Made by a program: the position numbers and the translations under genes. A stretch of DNA of 42,594 nt from Thermoplasmata archaeon. GTDB taxonomy: Archaea; Thermoplasmatota; Thermoplasmata; Lutacidiplasmatales; UBA184. The notes below the pieces were generated by a model. That model searched no databases, had not been told where the DNA came from, and was given only the letters and a program-made list of their open reading frames with translations. Every line of letters starts with the position of its first letter. Positions within the stretch are counted from its first letter, which is position 1. Where the stretch lies: the NCBI GenBank assembly GCA_030037395.1, contig JASHRJ010000037.1, forward strand, positions 1 to 42,594. The letters are read 5' to 3'. Shown here one piece after another: positions 1-9,640 of this stretch.

Positions 1-540
1 CCGCGCGCGGTCGACCGCGGGGTCCTCGGGCCCGAGCGGCGTCGGCTCGGACCGCTCGAGCAGGCGGCGGGCGGCGGCCGGCGCGTCCACCCCCTCCAGC
101 TCCGGGGCGTCGGTCGACGCCCAGCTCGCGAGCCGCTCGCCGAGCAGGTTCGCCGCGCGGTCGAGGTCCCGGAGCGAGCGGACCGCCTCCTCGACGTGCA
201 CGCTCGGGTCCCACGAGGCGCGGAGCCCCCTCTCGGCCTCCCGGAGGAGCGCCTCCCGGTGCGCCTCGGAGGCGCCGGACGGTTCGACCCCGCCCCGGGC
301 GCGGGGGTCGTAGAGGACCCCGGCCCGCGCGAGCCGTCGGTCCCGGCTCCTCCACGGCTCCGTGCCGCGGTCCCGAAGCAGCGTCTCCTCCTCGGGGGTG
401 AGCGCGCCGACGAGCCGGAGCCGGATCCGCTCGGCCAGCGCGTCGGGGTCGGAGGGCGCGGCCTCGGAACGGAGCACCCGGGACCCCTCGAGGAGGTAGG
501 TCCCCTGCCAGGTAGAGAGGAGCGTGCGCTCGGCGGTCAT
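1..540 (-). CDS. nop5: Nop5 (Nop56/58-like C/D box RNP protein), N-terminal part, runs off the left edge
   Basis: 180 codons run from the ATG at 540 to the window edge without a stop. The region translated as AVRSLRDLDRAANLLGERL, followed by SWAS and APEL, matches the archaeal Nop5 segment that reads LDDLDxxxNLLxERLxEW with PEL, where the coiled-coil and NOP part begins. In the family Nop5 bridges fibrillarin (2'-O-methyltransferase) and the C/D box guide RNA bound by L7Ae, directing rRNA and tRNA methylation. The N-terminal domain seen here is the fibrillarin-binding part. The RNA-binding NOP domain lies outside the window. A fibrillarin gene commonly follows in archaea, which would also be off the edge. 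The usual aromatic residues after the LL motif are partly replaced, so the call rests on a short match. Confidence 0.72.
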   Translation of the reverse strand, partial: MTAERTLLSTWQGTYLLEGSRVLRSEAAPSDPDALAERIRLRLVGALTPEEETLLRDRGTEPWRSRDRRLARAGVLYDPRARGGVEPSGASEAHREALLREAERGLRASWDPSVHVEEAVRSLRDLDRAANLLGERLASWASTDAPELEGVDAPAAARRLLERSEPTPLGPEDPAVDRAR

Positions 541-617
541 CGCTGCTCCGCTCCCGCCGGAGCCGGGCTCGGCCGGGCCGCCCGCCGCGCGCGCATCGGG
601 GGGCGGAGGCGGCGGGG

Positions 618-625
618 AGATTAAG
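618..625 (+). promoter_or_regulatory. TATA-like box for the enoyl-CoA hydratase gene
   Basis: AGATTAAG lies 24-31 nt before the ATG at 649, in an otherwise almost AT-free stretch. The spacing suggests a very short leader or a leaderless mRNA. Confidence 0.5.
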
Positions 626-648
626 AGCGCCGCCGGCTCCTCGAGCCG

Positions 649-1542
649 ATGGTCCCGGAGCCGTCGCCCGCCGGTCCGGTCGTTTCCGAGCGCCGGGGGA
701 CGACGGCGCTGCTGACGATCCACCATCCGCCGGTGAACGTCCTGTCCGCGCCGGTGCTGCTCGCGCTCTCCTCGGCGGTCGCCGCGAGCGCCGAGGACCC
801 CGCCGTGCGGGCGATCGTCCTCGCCGGGTCCGCGGAGCGGGCGTTCGCGGCCGGGGCGGACATCCGGGAGATGCGCGAACTGGACCCTGCGGGAGCGCGG
901 GTCCACGGCGCCCGGGGGCAGGCCCTCACGCGCCAGATTGAGCGGACCCCGCTCCCGGTCATCGCCGCGGTGCACGGCGTTTGCCTCGGCGGCGGCCTGG
1001 AGCTGGCGCTCGCCTGCGACTTCCTGGTCGCGAGCGAGGACGCCCAGTTCGGCCAGCCGGAGATCAACCTCGGGGTCATGCCCGGCTGGGGAGGGACCCG
1101 TCGTCTCCCCCGGCGCATCGGCGCCGCGCGGGCCCGCCGGTGGATCCTCACCGGGAGGACGTACGGGGCGCGCGAGGCGGAGGCGGCGGGCCTGGTCGAG
1201 CGCGTGGTGCCCCGGGCGGAGCTCCTCCCGACGGCCCTCGCGCTCGCCGAGGAGCTCGCCGCGAAGCCGCCGCTGGCCCTCGCGGCCGCGAAGGCGGCGG
1301 TGCTCGCCGCGATCGACCCCGGGGTCGAGCCGGGACTCGCCTTCGAGCTCGAGCTCTGGTGCCGGCTCTTCGGCAGCGAGGGGCAGCGCCGCGCCATGGC
1401 GGCGTTCCTCGAGAAGAAGCCGCTCCCCCCGCTCGGCCGGGAGCGGTGGGCCGAGGAGAGCGTCGGGTTCCCGTGGGAGTCCGAGCGCCCCGCCCCCGCC
1501 GACGGAAAGGGCATTAAGCGGGCAGCGCCGCAGCGGCCGTAG
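649..1542 (+). CDS. Enoyl-CoA hydratase/isomerase (crotonase family)
   Basis: This 297-aa protein has the crotonase fold signature throughout. An oxyanion-hole segment GAxIREM sits near residue 70. The first catalytic-type glutamate is in GVCLGGGLELALACD near residue 110 and the second in GQPEINLGVMPGWGGTRRL near residue 140, so both acidic residues of true hydratases are kept. Family chemistry is hydration of 2-enoyl-CoA to 3-hydroxyacyl-CoA in fatty or amino acid degradation, although the superfamily is broad. It is about 35 residues longer than a typical 260-aa crotonase, at both ends. It stands alone, with no thiolase or acyl-CoA dehydrogenase beside it, so the pathway cannot be fixed from context. 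Its stop codon lies 3 nt before tRNA-Thr, and the tRNA's TATA-like box (about 1512-1518) lies inside its last codons. Confidence 0.9.
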   Translation: MVPEPSPAGPVVSERRGTTALLTIHHPPVNVLSAPVLLALSSAVAASAEDPAVRAIVLAGSAERAFAAGADIREMRELDPAGARVHGARGQALTRQIERTPLPVIAAVHGVCLGGGLELALACDFLVASEDAQFGQPEINLGVMPGWGGTRRLPRRIGAARARRWILTGRTYGAREAEAAGLVERVVPRAELLPTALALAEELAAKPPLALAAAKAAVLAAIDPGVEPGLAFELELWCRLFGSEGQRRAMAAFLEKKPLPPLGRERWAEESVGFPWESERPAPADGKGIKRAAPQRP

Positions 1543-1545
1543 CGC

Positions 1546-1618
1546 GCCGCGGTGGCTCAGCTGGCAGAGCGGCTCCTTGGTAAGGAGCAGGTCGAGGGTT
1601 CGAACCCCTCCCGCGGCT
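1546..1618 (+). tRNA. tRNA-Thr (GGT anticodon)
   Basis: A complete 73-nt cloverleaf. Acceptor GCCGCGG (1546-1552) pairs with CCGCGGC (1611-1617). The anticodon stem is GCTCC/GGAGC with loop TTGGTAA, giving anticodon GGT. The T arm is GAGGG-TTCGAAC-CCCTC. The discriminator is T. CCA is not encoded and there is no intron, in contrast to two other tRNAs in this window. Confidence 0.95.
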
Positions 1619-1750
1619 GCCCCTACCCGGGCCCTCGGCCGGCCGTTCCCCCGAACGGGTCGTCGCGGGGAGGACGCCGGCACCGGGCGCGGGGGGTGCG
1701 CCGGCGTCCGCGCGCGGATCCGGAAGAGCGCGCCGTCGGCCGTGCGGCCT

Positions 1751-1771
1751 ACCGAAGGGGTCATCTTCGGT
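1751..1771. promoter_or_regulatory. Inverted repeat upstream of the YHS gene
   Basis: ACCGAAG (1751-1757) and CTTCGGT (1765-1771) form a perfect 7-bp inverted repeat around a 7-nt spacer, 26 nt before the ATG at 1798. It could be an operator or a short RNA hairpin. It is the only clear structure in the 179-nt gap between tRNA-Thr and the YHS gene, where I see no other gene. Confidence 0.35.
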
Positions 1772-1797
1772 CCGGCACACGGGCGCCGGGCACGCAG

Positions 1798-1941
1798 ATG
1801 GCGCAGGCGATCGACCCGGTGTGTGGGATGAAGGTGGACCCGGAGCGCGCGGCCGCGACGGGGAGCTACGGGGGCGCGCCGGTGTACTTCTGCTCGGTGG
1901 CGTGCCGGCGCAAGTACGAGGCGACGCACCGCCCGGAGTAG
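1798..1941 (+). CDS. Small YHS-domain protein
   Basis: This 47-aa protein is essentially a single YHS domain. It begins MAQAIDPVCGMKVDPERA and ends with VYFCSVACRRKYEATH. The DPVCGM motif and the FCS..C pair match the cysteine pattern of YHS domains, which occur in copper-transport ATPases and as free-standing peptides and are thought to bind metal. The ATG at 1798 is chosen because the domain starts immediately after it. An open frame continues upstream but would run through tRNA-Thr. The partner is unknown, since no metal transporter lies next to it. Confidence 0.8.
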   Translation: MAQAIDPVCGMKVDPERAAATGSYGGAPVYFCSVACRRKYEATHRPE

Positions 1942-1991
1942 CGCCCCGGGGCGCTGCCGGCCCGGCGAGAGAGCGGCCGACCCTCCACAGT

Positions 1992-1998
1992 CTTATAC
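1992..1998 (+). promoter_or_regulatory. TATA-like box for initiator tRNA-Met
   Basis: CTTATAC lies 25-31 nt before the tRNA at 2023, the usual archaeal spacing for a box and its transcription start. Confidence 0.55.
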
Positions 1999-2022
1999 GC
2001 AAGCCTCCATGGCCGCCTCCGC

Positions 2023-2125
2023 AGCGGGGTAGGGTAGTCAGGAAAGCGGCCGGCGGTGCCGGCCGTCCTGAAATCCCGACGGGCTCATAACCCGTAGATC
2101 CATGGTTCAAATCCATGCCCCGCTA
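2023..2125 (+). tRNA. Initiator tRNA-Met (CAT) with a 28-nt intron in the D loop
   Basis: Acceptor AGCGGGG (2023-2029) pairs with CCCCGCT (2118-2124), giving the A1:U72 pair of archaeal initiators. The anticodon stem has three consecutive G:C pairs (ACGGG/CCCGT) around loop CTCATAA, with anticodon CAT at 2086-2088. The T arm is CATGG-TTCAAAT-CCATG. The D loop holds an insertion. CAGG (2039-2042) pairs with CCTG (2067-2070), an AAA bulge follows on each strand (2043-2045 and 2071-2073), and a GC-rich inner stem pairs 2046-2054 with 2058-2066. Cutting after the second bulge base on each strand removes 2045-2072 (28 nt) and joins CAGGAA to ATCCC, giving a normal 75-nt initiator. CCA is not encoded. 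Confidence 0.9.
2045..2072 (+). other. Predicted archaeal tRNA intron (D loop, about position 20/20a)
   Basis: The intron limits come from the bulge-helix-bulge drawn for the initiator tRNA: a 4-bp central helix, two 3-nt AAA bulges, and a 9-bp inner stem whose first pair is G-T, closed by a GGT loop. The GAAA repeat at 2042-2045 and 2070-2073 means the exact cut can slide without changing the mature sequence. The outer helix is weak, so this is a relaxed motif. Confidence 0.72.
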
Positions 2126-2177
2126 CCTTCGCGCGGGGCCGTCGTAGGGGCCCCCCGAACCGGAGCGGAGGGACCGC

Positions 2178-2663
2178 TCAGTCGTGGATCACGGAGGGGG
2201 TGGCCGACCGCCCCTTGGCGGACCTTCTCCGACCGCCCCGCTTCGGCGCGTCGGATTTCGGTCCTTCGGAGGACGGGCTCGCGGGGGCCGGGTCCGTCCC
2301 CTCCTCCGGCGCGGGCGCGACGACGGGCGCCGGGGCCGGCTCGAGCGCGGGCGCCGACGGGGCCGGCGGAGGAGGCGGAGGGCTAGCGGGGACGATCGGG
2401 GCGGGCGCGGCCGCCGGGGCGGGGGCCGGCGCCGGCCGCGAAGGGATCGGGACGAACTCCCCCGGCCGCCAGGTATGAGGCTGCCGGAGCACGTTCATGT
2501 CCTTGAGGAAGAGGTCGGCGTGGCCGCACCCGCGGCAGACCCGCGTGCCGAGCGCCAGCTCGCCGCCGGAGCGGAGCGACAGCGTTCCGCGACCGATCGT
2601 GCCGGTCTTCAGGTTGTCCGCCCAGACGAAGTCGCTTGCGCCGCAGTTGCTGCAGACCGGCAC
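2178..2663 (-). CDS. Zinc-ribbon protein with a long Pro/Ala-rich tail
   Basis: The N-terminus has two knuckles, CSNCG near residue 4 and CRGCGHADLFL about 40 residues later. This is a compact four-cysteine zinc ribbon followed by LKDMNVLRQPHTW. The rest is a long low-complexity linker of Pro, Ala, Glu and Ser ending in a basic patch, PKRGGRRRSAKG. The ribbon resembles small archaeal zinc-binding proteins of unknown role, and I do not recognise a named family. The start is uncertain. A TATA-like box (TTTATTAT on this strand, 2703-2696) lies only 12 nt before a GTG at 2684, so the second in-frame GTG at 2663 fits the promoter better. The 2684 start would add seven residues. It is divergent from uspA. 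Confidence 0.6.
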   Translation of the reverse strand: MPVCSNCGASDFVWADNLKTGTIGRGTLSLRSGGELALGTRVCRGCGHADLFLKDMNVLRQPHTWRPGEFVPIPSRPAPAPAPAAAPAPIVPASPPPPPPAPSAPALEPAPAPVVAPAPEEGTDPAPASPSSEGPKSDAPKRGGRRRSAKGRSATPSVIHD

Positions 2664-2775
2664 GGGGATCGCCGCCGGTTCCACGCCCGTCCTCGATAAT
2701 AAACCGTGCGCGGACTGGCGGGGGTCGAGCGCGGCCCACGCAACGGCCTTACGCTGCCCGGAGCTTCCGGGAGCG

Positions 2776-3234
2776 ATGCCGGCGCAGCTCTTTCGGCGGA
2801 TCGCGGTCGCGACCGACGGCTCGGCGAGCGCGAAGGCCGCCGTCGCGATGGCGATCGCGCTCGCAAAGACGTACGGCAGCGAGCTGCTCGTGCTCACGGT
2901 CGCCCCGCTCGTCCCCGTGTACGCCGCGCCGAACGCCCCGCTCGTCGCCGCCCCGCTCCCCGAGAGCGCGGCCCCCCGCTACCGCGAGCTGGTCGACACC
3001 GCGGTCCAGGAGGCGAAGGCCGCCGGGCTCACCGCGGTGAGCGGGGTCTGCGAGGAGGGGGTGGTCGTCGACGAGATCCTCGCCCAGATCGACGAGCGCC
3101 GGCCGGACCTCCTGGTCGTCGGCTCGCGGGGGCTCACGGCGGCGAAGCGGCTGCTGCTCGGAAGCGTCTCGACCGCGCTCGTGACGCACGCGGCGTGCCC
3201 GGTGCTGGTCGTGAGGCCGTCTAGCTCGCCGTAG
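2776..3234 (+). CDS. Universal stress protein, UspA family
   Basis: A 152-aa single-domain Usp. It begins with the beta-strand and Asp segment RIAVATDGS and ends with VVGSRGLTAAKRLLLGSVS, the G-2x-G-9x-G-[ST] nucleotide-binding motif of ATP-binding Usps, followed by the usual ACPVLVVR last strand. The ATG at 2776 sits just before the first strand, so the longer open frame upstream is not needed. Usps are soluble dimers linked to stress responses, and the target is unknown here. Its last 14 nt overlap the 3' end of the convergent L10e gene. Confidence 0.92.
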   Translation: MPAQLFRRIAVATDGSASAKAAVAMAIALAKTYGSELLVLTVAPLVPVYAAPNAPLVAAPLPESAAPRYRELVDTAVQEAKAAGLTAVSGVCEEGVVVDEILAQIDERRPDLLVVGSRGLTAAKRLLLGSVSTALVTHAACPVLVVRPSSSP

Positions 3235-3727
3235 GCCGGACGATCACGCGGGTCGGCACCGGCAGCTTGTGGGACGCCTTCCGCAGCGCTTCCTTCGCGT
3301 CCGCGAGGTGCGCTTCGGTCGTGTACACGGTCAGCAGCTCCGCTCCGATCGGGGCGCGGACCGCGTGGCCGACCGCCTTGCCGAAGGCGCGGCGCATCCC
3401 GTCCGAGATACGGTCGGCCCCGGCGCCCATCGCCATCTTGTGCTCGCGCAGGATCTGATGCGGGAACCGCCGGACCTTGAGATGGAACTCGTTCGGCGCG
3501 GCCTTCTCGAGGACCCGCACCGCGCTGACCCGCGCCGCCTCGAGCGCGACGTCGCGGACCTGGGCGGCCTCCTCGGTACCGAGGGTCAGCGACCAGGGGA
3601 ACGCGCCGCGCACGTTGCCGGTATCGAACTGGGTGATCCGGCAGGTCGGGATCCCTCCCATGTACTCCTGCCGGGTGTAGACCTGGCCCTCGACCTTGCG
3701 GTACATCCGGGCCGGCTTGCGCGTCAT
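3221..3727 (-). CDS. rpl10e: Large-subunit ribosomal protein L10e (uL16 family)
   Basis: A 168-aa protein matching archaeal L10e throughout: RKPARMYR at the start, QEYMGGIPTCRITQFDTGN, EAARVSAVRVLEK, FHLKVRRFPHQILREHKMAMGAGADR and GMRRAFGKAVG. L10e sits near the A- and P-site tRNA elbows of the 50S subunit. Its ATG overlaps the TGA of the upstream pantoate kinase gene by 4 nt (ATGA), so the two are co-transcribed. It overlaps convergent uspA by 14 nt. Confidence 0.97.
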   Translation of the reverse strand: MTRKPARMYRKVEGQVYTRQEYMGGIPTCRITQFDTGNVRGAFPWSLTLGTEEAAQVRDVALEAARVSAVRVLEKAAPNEFHLKVRRFPHQILREHKMAMGAGADRISDGMRRAFGKAVGHAVRAPIGAELLTVYTTEAHLADAKEALRKASHKLPVPTRVIVRPTAS

Positions 3728-4683
3728 GGAGGCTGCGCCCGAGGCCGGGGTCGGCTGAAAACCCTTGCGCCCGCCGCGCGGGCGGCGCGGCGGGGGCCGG
3801 CGCCGTGCTCCCCGACCCTCACCTCCCGGAGCGGGACCCGGGTCCGCGCCGCCCAGCGCCGGAGCTCGTCACCGCGCCGGCCCGGAGGCAGGCGCGCGAA
3901 GTAGCTCTGTCCGAGCATCGCCTGCGCGGCCCTCGCGCCGCGCCGCCGCAGGGCCCGGAGCACCGCGCGGAGCCGTGGGGAGGCGAGCCGGACGGTGTCG
4001 GTGAACCTCTCCGAGGCAGACCAGAACCCCTCCTCGGTCGGCTCGGCGGCGAGCCGGCGGAAGAGCGCGGCGCCCGCGCCGAAGCGGCGCTGCCAGCGGG
4101 GGTCGGCGAGCAGCGCGCGCGTGGAGAGCGGGCGACCGACCGCCCCGAGCGCCAGCGAGGCGTCGTACCGCCGCCAGGCGACCGCGCCGAACGGCGGGAT
4201 CCCGGGGGAGGTGCGCAGCTCGAGCCCCCCGCCGCCCGAGATCGCCGCGACCCCGCCGAGTCCCCCTCCGCCGAACAGGTCGGCGAGATGGGCGATCTCG
4301 ATCGCCCTCGCCCGGGGTCGGCGCAGGGCGGCCGCGACCGCGAGCGCGGTCGCGAGGGCCCCCGCGGCGCTCGTCCCGAACCCCTGAGCGACCGGAAGGT
4401 CGCCGTCGATTCGGACCGAGAGCCGGCCGCGCGCCGGCCCGAGGAGGTGCCGCGCCGCTTCGGCCGAGATCTCGTAGCCGAACGGGGCCGCGCCCCGGAC
4501 CTCCACCGTCGTCCGCGGGCCGGGGACCCACGTCGCGTCTGCGACGACCCCGATGTCCAGCACCAAGCCCGCCCCCAGCGAGCCCCGGGCCCGAGGGTCG
4601 CTCGCTCCGGTGGCCGGCACGAAGATACCGGTGACGTGCGACGGGGCGAACGCGGCCGCGCGTCGGACGACCGGGCCGTCCAC
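3724..4683 (-). CDS. Pantoate kinase (archaeal GHMP kinase of CoA synthesis)
   Basis: A 319-aa GHMP-type kinase. The N-terminal AAFAPSHVTGIFVP followed by RGSLGAGLVLD is characteristic of archaeal pantoate kinase, and the ATP-binding GHMP motif PVAQGFGTSAAGALATALA lies near residues 95-113. In archaea this enzyme phosphorylates pantoate to 4-phosphopantoate, which then joins beta-alanine to make phosphopantothenate, replacing the bacterial order of steps. The partner phosphopantothenate synthetase is not in the window. The C-terminus is arginine-rich. It is translationally coupled to rpl10e by an ATGA overlap. Its promoter appears to be the palindromic box at 4715-4722, shared with divergent pan. 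Confidence 0.85.
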   Translation of the reverse strand: MDGPVVRRAAAFAPSHVTGIFVPATGASDPRARGSLGAGLVLDIGVVADATWVPGPRTTVEVRGAAPFGYEISAEAARHLLGPARGRLSVRIDGDLPVAQGFGTSAAGALATALAVAAALRRPRARAIEIAHLADLFGGGGLGGVAAISGGGGLELRTSPGIPPFGAVAWRRYDASLALGAVGRPLSTRALLADPRWQRRFGAGAALFRRLAAEPTEEGFWSASERFTDTVRLASPRLRAVLRALRRRGARAAQAMLGQSYFARLPPGRRGDELRRWAARTRVPLREVRVGEHGAGPRRAARAAGARVFSRPRPRAQPP

Positions 4684-4714
4684 CGCTCCCCGGCCCTCGC
4701 CCGACGGTCGAGTA

Positions 4715-4722
4715 CTTATAAG
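4715..4722. promoter_or_regulatory. Palindromic TATA box between pantoate kinase and pan
   Basis: CTTATAAG is self-complementary and is the only AT-rich stretch in the 90-nt divergent gap. It lies 32 nt from the pantoate kinase ATG (minus) and 52 nt from the pan ATG (plus), so it could direct transcription both ways. Confidence 0.55.
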
Positions 4723-4773
4723 CGGCCTCGCCTAGTGACTGACGCGTTCCGCCGGCAGGACCGTCAGAACATC

Positions 4774-5982
4774 ATGAGCGAACCGGAGGCTTCGGCCGGC
4801 GCGCAGCACGAGACGTTCGACCGCGTCAACTTCCTCGAGCTGCGGAACACCCAGCTCGCGGAGGCGATCAAGCGGGTCGAGAGCGAGCGCCACTACATGG
4901 AGGCGGAGATCCTCCGCCTGCAGCGCGAGGTCAAGCGCCTCAAGACCGAGCTCGACCGGCTCCGGTATCCGCCGCTGATCGTCGGCAGCGTACGGGACGT
5001 CCTCACCGACGGGCGCGTGATCGTCAAGTCGTCGACCGGGCCGGACTTCGTGGTCAACGCCGCCGAGACCGTCGAGCACGCGAAGATCACCGTCGGCAGC
5101 CGCGTCGCGCTTAACAAGCAGACCCTGGCGGTGATGGGGGTCCTGCCGGCGTCGCTGGACCCGCTGGTGACGGCGAGCGAGATCGTCGACAAGCCGTCGG
5201 TGACCTACCAGCAGATTGGCGGGCTCTCCGACCAGATCCGCGAGATCCGCGAGGCGGTGGAGTACCCGCTGCTCCGCTCGGAGCTGTACCGCAAGGTCGG
5301 GGTCGACCCTCCCAAGGGGGTCCTGCTGATCGGCTCTCCCGGCACCGGCAAGACGCTGATCGCCAAGGCGGTCGCGCACCACACGAACGCGACGTTCGTC
5401 CGGCTCGTCGGCAGCGAGCTGGTCCAGAAGTACATCGGCGAGGGGGCTCGCCTGGTCCGGGAGCTGTTCCAGCTGGCCCGGGAGAAGGCGCCGACGATCA
5501 TCTTCATCGACGAGGTGGACTCGATCGGAGCGAAGCGGCTGGAGGTCGCCACCAGCGGCGACCGCGAGGTCCAGCGCACGCTGATGCAGCTCCTGGCGGA
5601 GATGGACGGCTTCGAGCCGCTGTCGAACGTCAAGATCATCGCGGCGACCAACCGGCCGGACATCCTGGACGACGCGCTGCTGCGCCCGGGGCGGTTCGAC
5701 CGGATCATCGACGTGCCGGTGCCGACGTTCGTCGGCCGGGTGGAGATCTTCAAGATCCACAGCCGCGGCATGGCGCTGCGCGAGGCGATCGACTTCGAGG
5801 CGCTCGCGGGGCGGTGCGAGGGATCGACCGGGGCGGACATCCGGGCGATCTGCACCGAGGCCGGCATGTGGGCGATCCGCGAGGAGCGGGAGAGCGTGAC
5901 GACGGCGGACTTCGAGCGGGCGATCGAGAAGGTCGTCGGCGAGGAGGAGCTCCGCAAGGAGTCCGTCACGATGTTCGCCTGA
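4774..5982 (+). CDS. pan: Proteasome-activating nucleotidase PAN
   Basis: A 402-aa AAA+ ATPase in the usual PAN size range. An N-terminal coiled coil (about 15-65) ends in RYPP, then comes an OB domain (about 68-130) and the AAA module. Walker A is GSPGTGKT (187-194), pore loop KYIG (219-222), Walker B IIFIDEVD (242-249), and the proteasomal-ATPase signature REVQRTLMQLLAEMDGF follows. PAN hexamers unfold substrates and thread them into the 20S proteasome. The C-terminal docking tail, usually hydrophobic-Tyr-X, here reads MFA, so Phe replaces Tyr. The ATG at 4774 is chosen because the coiled coil starts just after it. No proteasome subunit genes are in the window. Confidence 0.95.
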   Translation: MSEPEASAGAQHETFDRVNFLELRNTQLAEAIKRVESERHYMEAEILRLQREVKRLKTELDRLRYPPLIVGSVRDVLTDGRVIVKSSTGPDFVVNAAETVEHAKITVGSRVALNKQTLAVMGVLPASLDPLVTASEIVDKPSVTYQQIGGLSDQIREIREAVEYPLLRSELYRKVGVDPPKGVLLIGSPGTGKTLIAKAVAHHTNATFVRLVGSELVQKYIGEGARLVRELFQLAREKAPTIIFIDEVDSIGAKRLEVATSGDREVQRTLMQLLAEMDGFEPLSNVKIIAATNRPDILDDALLRPGRFDRIIDVPVPTFVGRVEIFKIHSRGMALREAIDFEALAGRCEGSTGADIRAICTEAGMWAIREERESVTTADFERAIEKVVGEEELRKESVTMFA

Positions 5983-6025
5983 GCGGCCCGGAGGTCCCCG
6001 CCGCGCGCGGGCCGGGGGGTCGTCC

Positions 6026-6981
6026 CTACCGGGCCGCCGGCGGAGCCGAGAGCGTCGTCCGCCCCACGAGGCGCGGGCCGGCCGGGACCCCGAGGTCGAG
6101 CACGAACGCCGGCTCACCGGGGGCGTAGACGAGCGGCCGGTCGGCGGCTAGCGTCACGCCGCGGTCGGACAGCTCGCCCAGCCGAGCCGGCACGACCTGC
6201 AACCCGACCGCGAGGTGCACCGCGGCGCCGGCGCCCGCGTCCCCCCTGTAGTACCGGCAGCGGGCCAGCGCGCCCCCGGACAGCTCCGGGGCGACGGAGA
6301 GGGCGCCGGGGGGAGCGAGGCGCTGCCCGCGTCCGAGCTCCTCCGCCTCGACCCCGCGCAGGGCGATCCCGACCCGCTCGCCACAGGCCGCCTCCTTGCG
6401 GTCGACGTCGTGGACCTGGATCGACCGGACCTCCACCTCGCGGCCGGTCGGGTAGAGGACGAGCCGGTCGTGCGCCCGGACGGTCCCCCGCCGCACGACC
6501 CCGAGCGCGACCGGCCCCACGCCCTTCACCGGGAACGCGTGGTCGATCGGGACGTCGACCGGTCCCGCGACCGCGGGCGCGGTCACCTCCGCGAGCGCCG
6601 CGCGCAGGCTCGGTCCGTCGGTCGGCACCGGCCGCGCGCTCGCAAGCCGGCTCCCGCGCAGCGCCCGGGCGAGCTCCTCCTCGCCGACCGAGGGACCCCG
6701 GGCGACGGTGACCGGGAGCTCGGTGGTCTCGACGACCGCGATCGTCTCGGCGACGGCGCGGCTCAGCTCGCCGACGACGACGAGCGCGTGGTCGGCCATC
6801 GCGAGCGCTTGGAACAGCGGCGCGAGCTTCTCGGGGAAGGCGGTCGGCTCTACTGCGGTGACCGCCCGTGCGTCGTGGACCTCGTGGTACAGCGTGAGGT
6901 CCGAGACGGTCCCCTTCTTGCCGAGCTCCTGCGCGAGCGCCGGCGCGCCCACGACCGCGATCGTCACCGCCGCCGGCACGG

Positions 6982-6985
<4 letters not shown>
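6026..6985 (-). CDS. SelB-like / EF-Tu-like protein with a degenerate G domain (aSelBL type)
   Basis: A 319-aa protein. The second half contains a clear translational-GTPase beta-barrel: HAFPVKGVGPVALGVVRRG, then DRLVLYPTGREVEVRSIQVH and GERVGIALRGVEAEELGRG, typical of domain II of SelB and EF1A. The first about 115 residues occupy the G-domain position but lack a P-loop GKT, the DxxG motif and NKxD, so GTP binding by the classical mode looks lost. A family of archaeal SelB-like proteins with decayed G domains (aSelBL) is described. Its function is unclear and it may bind a tRNA. The GTG start overlaps the clpB stop (GTGA), so the two genes form an operon. A role linked to protein quality control would be inference. 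Confidence 0.75.
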
Positions 6986-9585
<2,600 letters not shown>

Positions 9586-9610
9586 CGGGCCGCGCCATCG
9601 GGGAGAGCCC

Positions 9611-9617
9611 CTTTAAG
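9611..9617. promoter_or_regulatory. Shared TATA-like box between clpB and pyrD
   Basis: CTTTAAG sits almost in the middle of the 55-nt divergent gap, 26 nt from the clpB ATG and 24 nt from the pyrD GTG. It is the only AT-rich stretch. The spacing implies leaderless or near-leaderless transcripts in both directions. Confidence 0.5.
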
Positions 9618-9640
9618 CCGCGCGCCCGTCCTCGGCCGCC

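Noticed and set aside
196-624. Plus-strand open frame of 142 codons at the left end
   Set aside because: It is antisense to the Nop5 fragment, whose translation gives a recognisable family segment.
1552-1797. Upstream extension of the YHS protein
   Set aside because: It would translate through tRNA-Thr. The YHS domain begins directly after the ATG at 1798.
2023-2125. Possibility that the D-loop insertion marks a pseudogene
   Set aside because: All stems, the A1:U72 pair, the three G:C anticodon pairs and a promoter box are intact, and the insertion fits a bulge-helix-bulge intron.
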